NCBI GenBank assembly: GCA_025201765.1
Contig: MU623352.1
Coordinates: 310,001-374,000, forward strand
Reading direction: 5' to 3'
From: Daldinia sp. FL1419
Lineage: Eukaryota; Ascomycota; Sordariomycetes; Xylariales; Hypoxylaceae
Length of the DNA stretch: 64,000 bases
The translations under genes were made by a program, and so were the position numbers. This document shows, piece after piece, positions 45,758 to 55,601 of the stretch (positions are counted from its first letter, which is position 1; each line of letters begins with the position of its first letter). The notes below the pieces were generated by a model. That model saw only the letters and a program-made list of their open reading frames with translations, was not told the origin of the DNA and made no database searches.

Positions 45758-46596
45758 AGGGTTGGAGCTGAAGTAATACTCTTCCGGGGAAAGCCGATTC
45801 TGTAGCCCTTTTAGGCTTCCGGTGGTTTTTTTTTTCTGCTCTCTTTTGCTCTGGAGCGGCTACTTGCGATTTTCGATGAGACTAAGAAAGCATTTGTGGG
45901 GCCGATGGGTCGAAACCAGCGACGAGGACGAATCTCGGGATTTTTTTGAGACTTTGCCTTGTATGGACTATGCGTGGAATTTTTGGGAAGTTTATCGATG
46001 ATGCGGGATTCCTACACCGTGTCTTGATGGGATATCAAAGGTCACCTGCGAAGAAGGCCACCTAGGTTATCTGGTAATTATTGTAAGCCGGAGTTCTCGA
46101 TCGTAAGAGAATTGACCCCTTGTAAGTGGGAGAATACATAGTGATCAAACCCACCAAAAGCTTATAATCTTGCCTATCATTCGTATCAACGTGGTATTTA
46201 CGATTGTAGATATTCTCGAGTATTTTAAACGGAGACGGCAATGCGTAAAGATGAGTTGTCATGATTCCCGAGAACCAAAATACGGTCACGATGTAGACAG
46301 GTACATACTTGTTATGTAATTGCACATACAGTAACTAGTGTACCTGATCTCCTGTAGAATGTAACGATGTATACGTACTATGTACCTTATACAGTCGTAT
46401 GTCGTGGTGTGTGGTTTTGGTAGAATATATCCTTGTTCTCATCTCAGGTCGAGTCCAGCGAATCATGAAGCTCCCCTGAGGAAAAGTTTAGCTTCAAAAA
46501 AAAACACCATCAGCACTCTACAATGCAAAACAACATATTTTAAGAACACTACGTGATAAGCATATTATCATAAAGCGTTATTGAGATTTCTTCTTC

Positions 46597-46634
46597 TTTT
46601 TTTTTTCTGGATGAAAAAAAAAAAAAAAAAAAAA
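46597..46634. repeat. T10 - 7 nt - A21 inverted homopolymer pair
   Basis: A T10 run (46597-46606) and an A21 run (46614-46634) are separated by CTGGATG and could pair as a hairpin. Confidence 0.85.
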
Positions 46635-46975
46635 GACCTTATCAATGTCGAAAAGACGTGCGCAGGTACACACCCAGAGTCAGAGGGGGTTATCTGACCC
46701 CCCCTAAAATAGACTCGTGACTCTGTTATCAATAGCGACAATGATTTCACTGTAAATAATATTATTCCAGCTGTAAGGAAGCGACGCCAATGACCAGCCA
46801 AACCGGCGCTTTTGTTTATTTCGCATGCGCGCCTTGTATAATTACCATTCTTCCCGAATTACCTCTACAAGAAGCATAGTTCAGAAAAGCAATTCCCGTC
46901 TACAATCTCGGCATAGTCCAAATTGTTTCTCATCTCACCAATTCAAACTTCAAGAAGCTTCAAGAAAATAATCCA

Positions 46976-47836
46976 ATGGGGTCTATACTTGACGAAATCT
47001 TCGGCCCGGGTCTACCCATTCTACCAGTCATCCTGTCTCTACAGGTCGACGAGGAGGGCGACTTCGAGAGTGAATACCGACTACGACTAGGGAAAGAAGT
47101 CAAATATATTACCATCTTCCCGGGAACTTTTGACGCCGAAACCCTATCTTTCCCTCTTCCAGTTCTTCCCGATTTCCCCGACGATGTGAAGTGGAACGTC
47201 GCTCACATCTCACGAGATCCAGCCACCGACGAGGTGACGGCGTCACTATGGAACCGAACCCTCCCAGGCGTTCAGTGCCGATGGCGGCGCACTGTCGTCA
47301 ACTGCCTCGAGTTAGTCAAGACCAAACAACTTGGGGAAATGGCTTTCGAGACTAGACTCCCCCGAACACTCGCTCGTTCGATCTTCCCGAACGCTTTGTC
47401 GTCGGTTAGAGTCGTCGGCAAGATAGCCAGTTTCGAATGGGAAATTCCCCCAATCGAGAAGGAAACTCGGGCATATCAACTCCTCGAGGGTTCCGGCTTA
47501 GCTCCACGCTTCCTCGCACACGTCCGCGAGGGCAGACGCATCATAGGCTTTCTCCTCGAGAAGCTCGAAGGTCGAACCCCTTCCTTCCAAGACCTAAGCA
47601 TCTGCGAAGCCGCACTACGGAAACTCCACGGGCTGGGTTACGCCCACGGGGACGTGAGCCCGAGCAATTTCCTCATTACGGAAGACGGGGAGGTGAAACT
47701 ACTCGACTTCGAGCAGTTTCAGGAGAGCATCGACTCCGAGCTCATGGAGGATGAAGTGGACAGTCTACGTTCCGGGCTGATGGATGAGTCGGGATACGAT
47801 GGGGGTATTATCTACGACCATGATGACGAGGAATGA
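46976..47836 (+). CDS. Fungal kinase-like protein (degenerate protein-kinase fold)
   Basis: A 286-residue intronless protein. The N-terminal half is not recognisable. From about residue 145 it resembles the small-lobe end and large lobe of a protein kinase or phosphotransferase: IEKETRAYQLLEGSGLAPRF, then IIGFLLEKLEG (hinge-like). The catalytic loop is HGDVSPSNFLI, and the metal-binding segment reads LLDFEQ where DFG would be. No glycine-rich loop or clear beta-3 lysine is visible, so ATP binding is doubtful. Such short kinase-like genes are common and lineage-specific in filamentous ascomycetes. The C-terminus is acidic (YDHDDEE). It may be a pseudokinase. Confidence 0.8.
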   Translation: MGSILDEIFGPGLPILPVILSLQVDEEGDFESEYRLRLGKEVKYITIFPGTFDAETLSFPLPVLPDFPDDVKWNVAHISRDPATDEVTASLWNRTLPGVQCRWRRTVVNCLELVKTKQLGEMAFETRLPRTLARSIFPNALSSVRVVGKIASFEWEIPPIEKETRAYQLLEGSGLAPRFLAHVREGRRIIGFLLEKLEGRTPSFQDLSICEAALRKLHGLGYAHGDVSPSNFLITEDGEVKLLDFEQFQESIDSELMEDEVDSLRSGLMDESGYDGGIIYDHDDEE

Positions 47837-48363
47837 GTTTCGGAAAGCACTCAGTTATTTTGGGGACGGTTACGATATACGTCTAGGAATCAGTGTCCGA
47901 CTTATGGACTGGATAGTTGTTGATCCCCGTTTCTAGGAAGAATAAGGTTTTCTTATTCTCGAGAGCGGAAACTTGGGCAATAAAACAACGCATTCATACA
48001 TGATCTTGGTTTATTTGTGATGTGGCTTGTGATTGATGTGATTGTCCTATCTAATACATCTAGAGTATAGATATGTATAGATATATACATGTTAACTAAT
48101 CTCCGTCCCATCTTACTATTTTTAGAGGCTTAGCCAAAGCATAAGGACGCCCCTGAGGTATCATCCCTCAAAAACCCCTTAACTTCCTGGTTAGGAGAAC
48201 TACGTCGTTGCATTTACTAGAAGCGTATCTCCTAGATATGTCATTCAGAGTCCCAACGCTATCCTGATCTAATCAAAAAGTTGTCCAATAGACCCAGCCC
48301 CCTCCCCAAATCTTGCTACATCACGAAGGTCTCCTGTGAGGTATTACCTAGTATCGTTTTTAC
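47837..48363. other. Intergenic between convergent kinase-like and F-box genes
   Basis: 3' UTRs and spacer, with an ATAGATAT-type short repeat at 48066-48087. No gene is seen. Confidence 0.5.
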
Positions 48364-49032
48364 CTAGAGACGCTCGGACCCCATAGATTGGTAGATCGAG
48401 TTCTGCTCGTACGGGCAAAATAGCCCAACGAATGTTATCCAGTGATCATAAAAGTTCCAGAATCCCGTTCTGACTATATCGTAGTACAGTCGGTACCGGT
48501 ATAGGCCACATATGAGTTGGCGGTGATGACTCATTACGTGCGACGGGGACGCTCTGAGAAAGGCGAGTTCTGATTCATCATCTAGAAGCGTAGGGCGGAG
48601 CAAGGAGTACGCCTTATACAAGCCAGAGGCATAGTCGCGTCCCATGGGTAATATTTCCTGGAGCTTATAAGGACAATTCAGAACGGGCCGTTCCGAGAGA
48701 TACTTGGCGCGTCCGTCAGGTTGTTGCCTGTCAGGATGGATGTAGTCGAAGAGATACCGACGAACAAATATCCCTGCTAGTATAGATTGAGTCGAAGACC
48801 CACGAATGAGACATTGCCAGTTTCTCAGAAGAATGGCTTCCGGCAAAATATCCGAAGGAATTTGTTGCTCGATGACTCGTTTCGTAATGGCTTCTTCGGA
48901 GTCGATGAAAGCGATATAAAGCGAACGACAAGACAACGCCGCTGATCTCAGATCATCTACATTGGTCAATTCTGACAGAATATTCTGCAGAACCTTACGA
49001 GGGAGACGGTTTATATAATTGGTTGTATCCAT
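48364..49032 (-). CDS. F-box protein, short
   Basis: A 222-residue intronless ORF. It begins MDTTNYINRLPRKVLQNILS and continues through an F-box-like helix bundle (NVDDLRSAALSCRSLYIAFI). This should bind Skp1 in an SCF ubiquitin ligase. The rest has no recognisable repeats; fungal lineage-specific F-box proteins usually are larger, so this one may be shortened. The ATG at 49032 is preferred because the upstream in-frame codons start only with TTG. Flanking DNA is AT-rich and looks less conserved, fitting an accessory gene. Confidence 0.72.
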   Translation of the reverse strand: MDTTNYINRLPRKVLQNILSELTNVDDLRSAALSCRSLYIAFIDSEEAITKRVIEQQIPSDILPEAILLRNWQCLIRGSSTQSILAGIFVRRYLFDYIHPDRQQPDGRAKYLSERPVLNCPYKLQEILPMGRDYASGLYKAYSLLRPTLLDDESELAFLRASPSHVMSHHRQLICGLYRYRLYYDIVRTGFWNFYDHWITFVGLFCPYEQNSIYQSMGSERL

Positions 49033-50318
49033 CGTGATTCGTGAGTGGAAATCGGGAAGCAACTTAATACCTAAGTCGATAGGATCGATAGGATTAATGA
49101 AGCTGAAATAAGATTAGGCAGGCAAGTTAGATACAGACTATGTAGGCCAGATAGCTTAGATAGCTTGCAGTTTTCAGTGATTCGGTGTAAACTATTCGGG
49201 TAGTTATATAGGGTACTCACCTATCTACGGAAGTTAACACGCTCTTTATTATAAACAACCAGACTCGCTGCCAGGTCACAGGTAACAACGTGTCAAGCTC
49301 CTAGATGTCTTACGTATAAAACAGAAAACTTGTTGTATAGGTACCCATGTAAGAGCCTTGTAGACTGCAGTCCCGTAGTTAGTGAGAGTTCCTCGCCGAA
49401 CAATGATGCTGTTTCCTGACATACCGATCCCACTCTGGCCGAAGAGGTACATATTGCAATGGTGACAGCGCGTCACGGGTCAGACCAAGAAGCGAGGAAA
49501 CAATCTCGTTGTTCCGCGAGGAACCTATCTAAGACTTTGGTTATAGGACGAGTCACGGCTATATATAGAACAAGTCCTTTGTTCTATATGTAGTACGAGC
49601 TAGAAACCCGACACTGCGAAGCAATTTCCTCTGGCGCTTCAGTTAGTATTTGGGGTCTTTCCTAGTGATCCCATCGACTACTAACTAACACTATACCTAG
49701 GTCCAGTGCTCAAATAAATTTTCATGCATTAGGAGGTAAGATTTGCTTCTACCCTTAGTAACTCATGGGTATATATATAGGGGTAGTTACCTTATAATGA
49801 TATAAGTAGTTATCCTAATTATGTAAGAAGTATAGGGCTATAAGGGCTATATTTGGTGTGTAATTAATACATAGTTGATGTAGTGTTTCCTTAATTCAAA
49901 AATTCCTTGAAATACCATCATATAATTATTATACATTAGTTTTTAATATGTCAAGAGGTGATATGATACGGGGCCATGATTGATGATGATTGATTGATGT
50001 AGTTTAATATGCTTGAAGTAACTAGGTACTTGGATTACATAACGCATTAGTAGGTACCTAGGTACAAGCATAGTCTCAAACCGGCCACTACCGAATCCCG
50101 GCCTACGATTTGACATCCGGGAGAAAAAAAGGTGACTTTGCCGGATTAAACCGCAAGTTGAAGATTGCAATTGAAGTCTTTACTTGTGTCACGCAACACG
50201 CACAACAACTGCATTGAAATGTGCGTATGGTCGATGGACTGATTGGCATAAAATCAAACAAGCTTCTAAAAATTTCCATCCCACCAACGCAACGTCAAAG
50301 CTGCGCATAAACCCCGCG
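49033..50318. other. AT-rich intergenic region with a hairpin
   Basis: No gene is seen. It contains a perfect 11-bp inverted repeat at 49563-49589, AT-rich DNA (49740-49960) and GGTACCTAGGTAC repeats (~50052-50066). Confidence 0.5.
49563..49589. repeat. Perfect inverted repeat, 11-bp arms, 5-nt loop
   Basis: Arms ATATAGAACAA (49563-49573) and TTGTTCTATAT (49579-49589) flank GTCCT. No T run follows immediately. Confidence 0.9.
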
Positions 50319-51353
50319 ATGGCTTCCAAAACAACCTATATCCCACGATACCTGCTGCCCCAATACGGCGTGCTATGGCGCACCGCAGCCTTTGCGAGAA
50401 CACCTATAAATGCCGAGCTTGGCCAGGTGTTAGTGCGCTATGCTTCCAAGACTGCAACGAGAGCGTCTTCGACGAAAGCTACCCATAAGTCGCCTGCTGC
50501 CAAAGCTGCCAAACACTCTGCGCCCACGAAACCCCTGCCCAACACCGCGACTACGAAAGCTGCTCCTGTCTCCAAAGAAGATCCTCCCCAGACTCCAATT
50601 ATAAAGGGTTCAACCTCGAGCTTTACATCCAAGCCGGAAGCCTCTAAACCTGCCGACCCTTCGAAGCCCCTCGTTCTCGAGAAACCCGAACGATTCAACC
50701 CCCCGTCCCACGGAGCGCGACTACCCAGATCGACCCCAAGACACTATGGCGGCCCCATGTCAGACGCAGAGCTCCAAGCCCAATCCGTGAAAACGTACCC
50801 AGGCCTACCGCCGCCGGAAAACACATGGACGCATTGGTTCATCAACAGTCGCGGGATTCACTTGTTTATTACTCTAGTAAGTCCCTGCCTACCATACGCA
50901 CACACATTCACCTACATCTTTCATTCCCGCAAACTAACAACTCAGGGCACCCTCACCTCCCTAGCGATCTACACCTTCATCGCCAACTTCAACGCCAAGT
51001 CCCCTTTCGCAGACCTCATCCCCCCCATCTCCGAGCTCCCCCGCCACCCCTTCCAATACCTCGGCGTCGTCGTCGACGTCATGCGCATGCAAGAGGAACA
51101 CGAGTCCGCCCTCACCGCAGAGAAGCGCCGCCGCAAAGTCGAGGACGTCGCCAAGAGGAACGAGTACCGCAAGGCGCACGGCTTGGAACCCGCCCGGGGA
51201 ATCTTTGGCGGCAGCAGTAACAGCAGCAAACCCGCCGAACAGGAAGTCGACGAAGCGGTCCCGACCGCCCAGACCGTTGTACCGGAACCGAATCCCGCCG
51301 CGGCCGAGTTCACTCCGGATGGCAAGCGCAAAAAGTTCCTCGGGATATTCTAA
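50319..51353 (+). CDS. Mitochondrial-looking membrane protein, unknown function
   Basis: Exons 50319-50876 and 50946-51353 give 321 residues. I do not recognise the family. The N-terminus (MASKTTYIPRYLLPQYGVLW) followed by Ala/Lys/Thr-rich low complexity resembles a mitochondrial presequence and linker. A conserved-looking core follows: RFNPPSHGARLPRSTPRHYGG, YPGLPPPENTWTHWFINSRG, then a membrane span (IHLFITLGTLTSLAIYTFIANF). A charged helix comes next (MRMQEEHESALTAEKRRRKVE), and the protein ends FTPDGKRKKFLGIF. The 69-nt intron (50877-50945) has GTAAGT, CTAAC and CAG but no stop codon, so its retention adds 23 residues in frame. The ATG at 50319 fits the presequence better than upstream codons. 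Confidence 0.82.
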   Translation: MASKTTYIPRYLLPQYGVLWRTAAFARTPINAELGQVLVRYASKTATRASSTKATHKSPAAKAAKHSAPTKPLPNTATTKAAPVSKEDPPQTPIIKGSTSSFTSKPEASKPADPSKPLVLEKPERFNPPSHGARLPRSTPRHYGGPMSDAELQAQSVKTYPGLPPPENTWTHWFINSRGIHLFITLVSPCLPYAHTFTYIFHSRKLTTQGTLTSLAIYTFIANFNAKSPFADLIPPISELPRHPFQYLGVVVDVMRMQEEHESALTAEKRRRKVEDVAKRNEYRKAHGLEPARGIFGGSSNSSKPAEQEVDEAVPTAQTVVPEPNPAAAEFTPDGKRKKFLGIF

Positions 51354-51545
51354 ATTAGGGAACGAATAGGAAGCACAAAGTAGCGCAAAGGAAGATAGTA
51401 GCTGCTACTCAATAAGCCTAGGTGCTAAGCCATCACGATATCTTTCCTAGAAAAAAAAAAAAACAATCAATAATCTCTGCTCTGGGACAAGGCAGATTAG
51501 GTTATTAATTTCATGGTATCGTAAATTTCGCGAACAGCAAAATAG

Positions 51546-52812
51546 CTATCCCAAATCGACCGCGTCCAGACCGTCCAGTACCTCGTCCGCGATGCCTCCC
51601 TTTTCTAATACCTTTTGTACCATGGCCCCGAGGATAGCCACCTTGGTTCCTCCCCTCGGCGCCTTCCATACTCCTTCCACGTCGTCTGTTTCTGCCGCCC
51701 GTGCTCCTGGATCCTTGGCCGCGGGCACGCCGTGGCCCCACGCCGCTGCGTTTACGGCGTTGGGTACGCCCGGCGCCGTTAGTCGCGAGGGTGGATCTAT
51801 CGTTCGCACTGATAATAGGCGGAGATGTCTGCCTGTCTGCGACTCGCCGTCCACGTCCATTATTCCCGATGCTTCGTCCACGGGCCCATTCCTCTCGCCG
51901 ACCGAGACCGCCAGCGCGGAGTCTGCGACGGCTAATTCCTCCTTCGACGGATCGAATATGATGTTGTCGCCTACAGCCATAACTAGTAGCGTGACAGGCG
52001 GTCGCGATCCAACTGTAGCTGACGTAGTATCGCTGCTTTGTCGCGGATATATGAAGCGCGATGCGGCCCAATCGTCGTCGAACATGGGATCCTCGTCAGC
52101 TTCTGATTTTAACCTAGGCAAGCGCGTAGAGAGTAGGGCGAGATGCGTCGTTAAGCTGAGGAGGGGTAGCGGGTATGATAGCGGCGGGGAGATGAGGATG
52201 ATCTGCTCGAATAGTATATATTAGCATCGTGTATCAATGTACCACACCTGCTTCAAAGGACCCATGTGCTGTACGCATATACGGATTAGGACTCACGTCA
52301 ATGTATAACTTCCAGTGGAATCGTCGGTTAATCCACAATTTCTTGGTGAACTCGCCGTCGGCTAGCAGCGCCTCGCTCAACATAGTAGCCAAGAACACGG
52401 TACTGCTATCGTCGTCTCTGTACCCCGGGATCTCGACCGTAATCTCGACCCAGTCGTTCTCGCCCGACACATCGTCATCGTCATTATCATCCTCAGCACC
52501 ATCCTCTTGCGCCTTCCCCTCGCCCCCTTTGCGCCTCAACTCCTTGTTTTCGTAGTACGTGCGGCCGAGGGGTGCGAGGCGTCTCTTGTCGACCTCGGCC
52601 TTGACGCCGACGACGGCCTCGGTGCCGTCGGCGAAGCACACGCGGGCGCTTCCGTTGGCGGCGGGCAGGACGCCGGTCTCGGCTGTTAGGGGGCGGAATT
52701 GGGAGGGGGTGCGGCCGTCCGGGCGGATGGGGGGCGTGAGGGAGAGGGCGGAGTGTAGGTAGGCTAGTTCGGCGGGGGAGAGGAGGAGGTGTTGGGTTGC
52801 GGAGGAGGCCAT
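51546..52812 (-). CDS. RRP42: Exosome core subunit Rrp42 (RNase PH fold)
   Basis: Rrp42 is one of the six RNase PH-like ring subunits of the RNA exosome. Exons 52812-52297 and 52202-51546 give 390 residues. The start reads MASSATQHLLLSPAELAYLH; then IRPDGRTPSQFRPLTAETGV and GSARVCFADGTEAVVGVKAEV match the RNase PH domain 1 of Rrp42/EXOSC7. The second exon carries the C-terminal RNase PH part (RPPVTLLVMAVGDNIIFDPS) and HLRLLSVRTIDPPSR. An acidic insert (EDGAEDDNDDDDVSG) breaks domain 1, and the C-terminal half has extra low-similarity segments, making it longer than the ~265-290 residues usual in yeast and man. The 94-nt intron has GTGAGT and CAG borders. Confidence 0.88.
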
Positions 52813-53940
52813 GGTTGCGGGTTGCTGTGTGGTTTGTTACGGGAGGAAGGTATGTGATGTAGGTGGGAAATAAAGAAGGGGATAGGCCCCAAGGATTGGG
52901 AAGGGGAGTCGAGTATCTGTGTACTCCTATCCTTCTCGTTCCCTTTTATTAGGACGTATATAGTAGTAGAGAGAGTCGCTGGGGGGAGGTATCGCAACTG
53001 CTTTCTCGTATGGTATGGTCGTATTGGATGTTTCCGTCCGCGAGGCTGAGGCGGGAGATTTTTTTGAGCTGGGGAGCTCCAAGATGGTGGGGAGAAGAAA
53101 TTATTGGTCGGAGCTACATAGTAGTGGGGCTAGTTGGATCGGCGAGGCTTGTGATAATCGTGTTATCGATAGTACATTAACCGGGCTATCCAGAGTATGC
53201 ACTAAAATGATATAACCTCATATGCGAGCTCCCGCCAAGGAAATGATAGGGAAGTTGGATTCCCTCTTTCTTTTTTTCTCTTTTTTTCGTCTTCTTCTCG
53301 TCTTCTTCTATATAACCCCCGTATAACTGCGTTTGAATATATCATCTACGTAGAAATTACTCGTTGAGGTGTTCTGGTTTTTGGCGTTGCAATAGGATAA
53401 TATTCTCTGATTCTTATCATCCGTCCCAGTTTACTATACCATAATTCCCATCGTAGAATACGTGTACTTGATCTATAAAATAGGATCTTTAGATTTATAG
53501 CACGGCCGACTACGGACGACTGCGGACGAACCGGGCTCCCCTCGGAGACATATCTCTACGGCGCAACACGGCGCCGACTCTAAGCCCCGTGGGAATCGGT
53601 ACCGTGGATAGCGTCGTCGGTTAGCCATATCTTACCACGTTACTTTTAAACACGCCTACGCTTCTCTTAAGTATCATGTATAACTCCGTAAAGAAAGTCT
53701 CCGAAAAAGAATCACGTAGGCGATATTCTGGGTTGTGTTGAACCGAGTGCAGCTAAAATTGGTGGTGGAATTTACGATGGATTTCAGGAATACGAAGATA
53801 ATAAATAGATACCACGATTCCAGTTGGGTAGAATATGCCGTGTCTCTTCATGTCATTTTATAGATAATAGTAATCTCCAGCTTCACAATTTCTATAAGTG
53901 ATCAATATTCTCGTATATCCTCTACTACACTACGCCAGAC
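52813..53940. promoter_or_regulatory. Divergent promoter region of RRP42 and the SDR gene
   Basis: C/T-rich runs (53264-53310) and a GACTACGGACGACTGCGGACGA direct repeat near 53508-53529. No gene is seen. Confidence 0.5.
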
Positions 53941-55309
53941 ATGATGGGTGATATGCTATACCAAGCCTACATGAAATGGCACCCCATCCCTCTCCCACCT
54001 GCCGACAGCTTCAAAGACGAGGCCGTCCTCGTAACCGGCGGGACAAGCGGCCTGGGCCTCGCAGCCGCCATCCACTTTATCAACCTAGGCGCCACCGAAG
54101 TTATAATAACAAGTCGCAACGCATCTCGTGCCAAAGCCGCTCTCGAGACTATAGCCAAGGAGACAAAAGGCCGTAGTAATGGCCGTGTCCGCGTGATGGA
54201 CCTCGATATGAACCGCTACGCCTCGGTTATTGCGTTCGCGCAGGAGGCCAGGAAGGTCAGGGCGGGAAAGGGAGGTATAGACTACGCAGTATTGAATGCT
54301 GGTGTTGCAGGCGTAGACTTCACGCTCGGCGACGAGGGATGGTAAGCCACCTCTCCTTTCCAACACCACAAGACTATTCACCAATAGCCCAGTTTATCTC
54401 CTGAGTCAACTAACCACCCCAACCCCCCTAGGGAACAAAATATACAAACCAATGCCTTAAGCACAGCGCTCCTCGGTCTTCTTCTCCTGCAATGGATGAA
54501 AACAGAGCGTCCCAACCGCTCAGCCCCAGCCCATCTAGCAGCCACCGGTTCAGGACAGCATGTAGTCCCGAATATCAATGACTGGACGAAATGGGCCTCG
54601 GAAACCGGCATTCTGCAGCATTTCAACAAGCCCGAGAACTGGCCCGGAGCCAACTCCATGTACGCCGCGACCAAGCTCCTAGCGCAGTATGCTGTCAATG
54701 AGTTGGCTCGAATAGCGTTGGGGCCGGATGGACAGTATGTTTTCCCCTATCTTACCGCTCTGCCTTTTTCCTTTCACGAGGATATATTCCAGAAAGCTAA
54801 CACCAAAACCCCAACCACCTCAGCCCAGAAGTCATCGTAAACACAATGTGTCCCGGCATCGTGAAAACCGACTTCCCGCGACACTACATAGACAAGGGTA
54901 TAGGTTACCGCGTCAGCGTCGCGATATTCTTCGGGGGATTCGGCAAGTCACCTGAGAACGGCGCGAGAACGTACGTCGCGACCGGGTTGACCAAGGAAAG
55001 CGAGCATGTAAGCAAGATTTCCCTTCCAGAACCCTTTTTATTCGACAAAGACTTCGAACGATTAGCTGACACAACCTGGTTCAACGCATAGGGAAAGTTT
55101 ATTCGTTTCTACGGCTCAGAGGCTGAGTACCGCAAGTAAGTCCAATACCAAGAGCGACTTGTGTTAGCATGACTGACCCGTAGATTAGGCAAGCGGATAT
55201 ACTATTTACTGGCGAAGCTGGCAGTAAAATGCAAGCCCAGGTCTGGTCCGAGATGAAGACTGATTTCATGGCCAAAATTCCTAATGCGGAGGAATTACTA
55301 GACTTGTAG
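53941..55309 (+). CDS. Short-chain dehydrogenase/reductase
   Basis: Five exons (53941-54341, 54432-54734, 54824-55007, 55093-55136, 55189-55309) give 350 residues. The Rossmann motif VLVTGGTSGLGLAAAIHFI (TGxxxGxG) binds NAD(P), with ITSRNASRAK after beta-2 favouring NADP. DLDMNRYASV and YAVLNAGVAG are standard SDR signatures. The active-site YxxxK lies in SMYAATKLLAQY, and MCPGIVKTDFPRHY follows, as in retinol-dehydrogenase-like SDRs. The last two exons (44 and 121 nt) carry RFYGSEAEYRK and LFTGEAGSKMQAQVWSEM, typical C-terminal segments. The substrate is unknown. No other metabolic gene of a biosynthetic cluster is adjacent. Confidence 0.9.
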
Positions 55310-55601
55310 GCACGATAATCCGTATGAATGTGTGGGGTTTGGCCTCATCGCAACGCCGTTAGATGAGATAAAATATTATTGTGATAACTAGGGCGTCAGG
55401 TGGAAGAGTTTAACTATTTTAAGAATCGATTCTTGTATTATCATAGCGGCGGATCGGATCTACGCTGCCAAAAATGTTCATCCAAATACACGTATATTCG
55501 TAAACTTGTACTTTGCTCTTCCAAACAACATCCTTATGGAAAGCCATGTCTTCCTCGCTAAAGCTCGACAGTAGGCGCGAAACGCAAGGCCCCTTAATCC
55601 C
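55310..55601. other. Short spacer between convergent SDR and ATE1 genes
   Basis: 3' UTRs; nothing else is seen. Confidence 0.5.

Larger units (their letters stand above)
45420..46975. promoter_or_regulatory. Divergent promoter region of CYC1 and the kinase-like gene
   Basis: A 1.6-kb region. It holds a CCAAT box (45753-45757), a short T run (45829-45836) and a T10/A21 pair (46597-46634). No gene is seen. Confidence 0.5.

Noticed and set aside
48364..49062. TTG-initiated extension of the F-box ORF
   Set aside because: The first true ATG is at 49032 and sits directly before the F-box.
51592..52224. 210-aa plus-strand ORF
   Set aside because: It is antisense to RRP42 exon 2 and has no independent support.
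53941..55309. Secondary-metabolite cluster around the SDR gene
   Set aside because: Neighbours are RRP42 and ATE1, both housekeeping; no PKS, NRPS, P450 or transporter is nearby.
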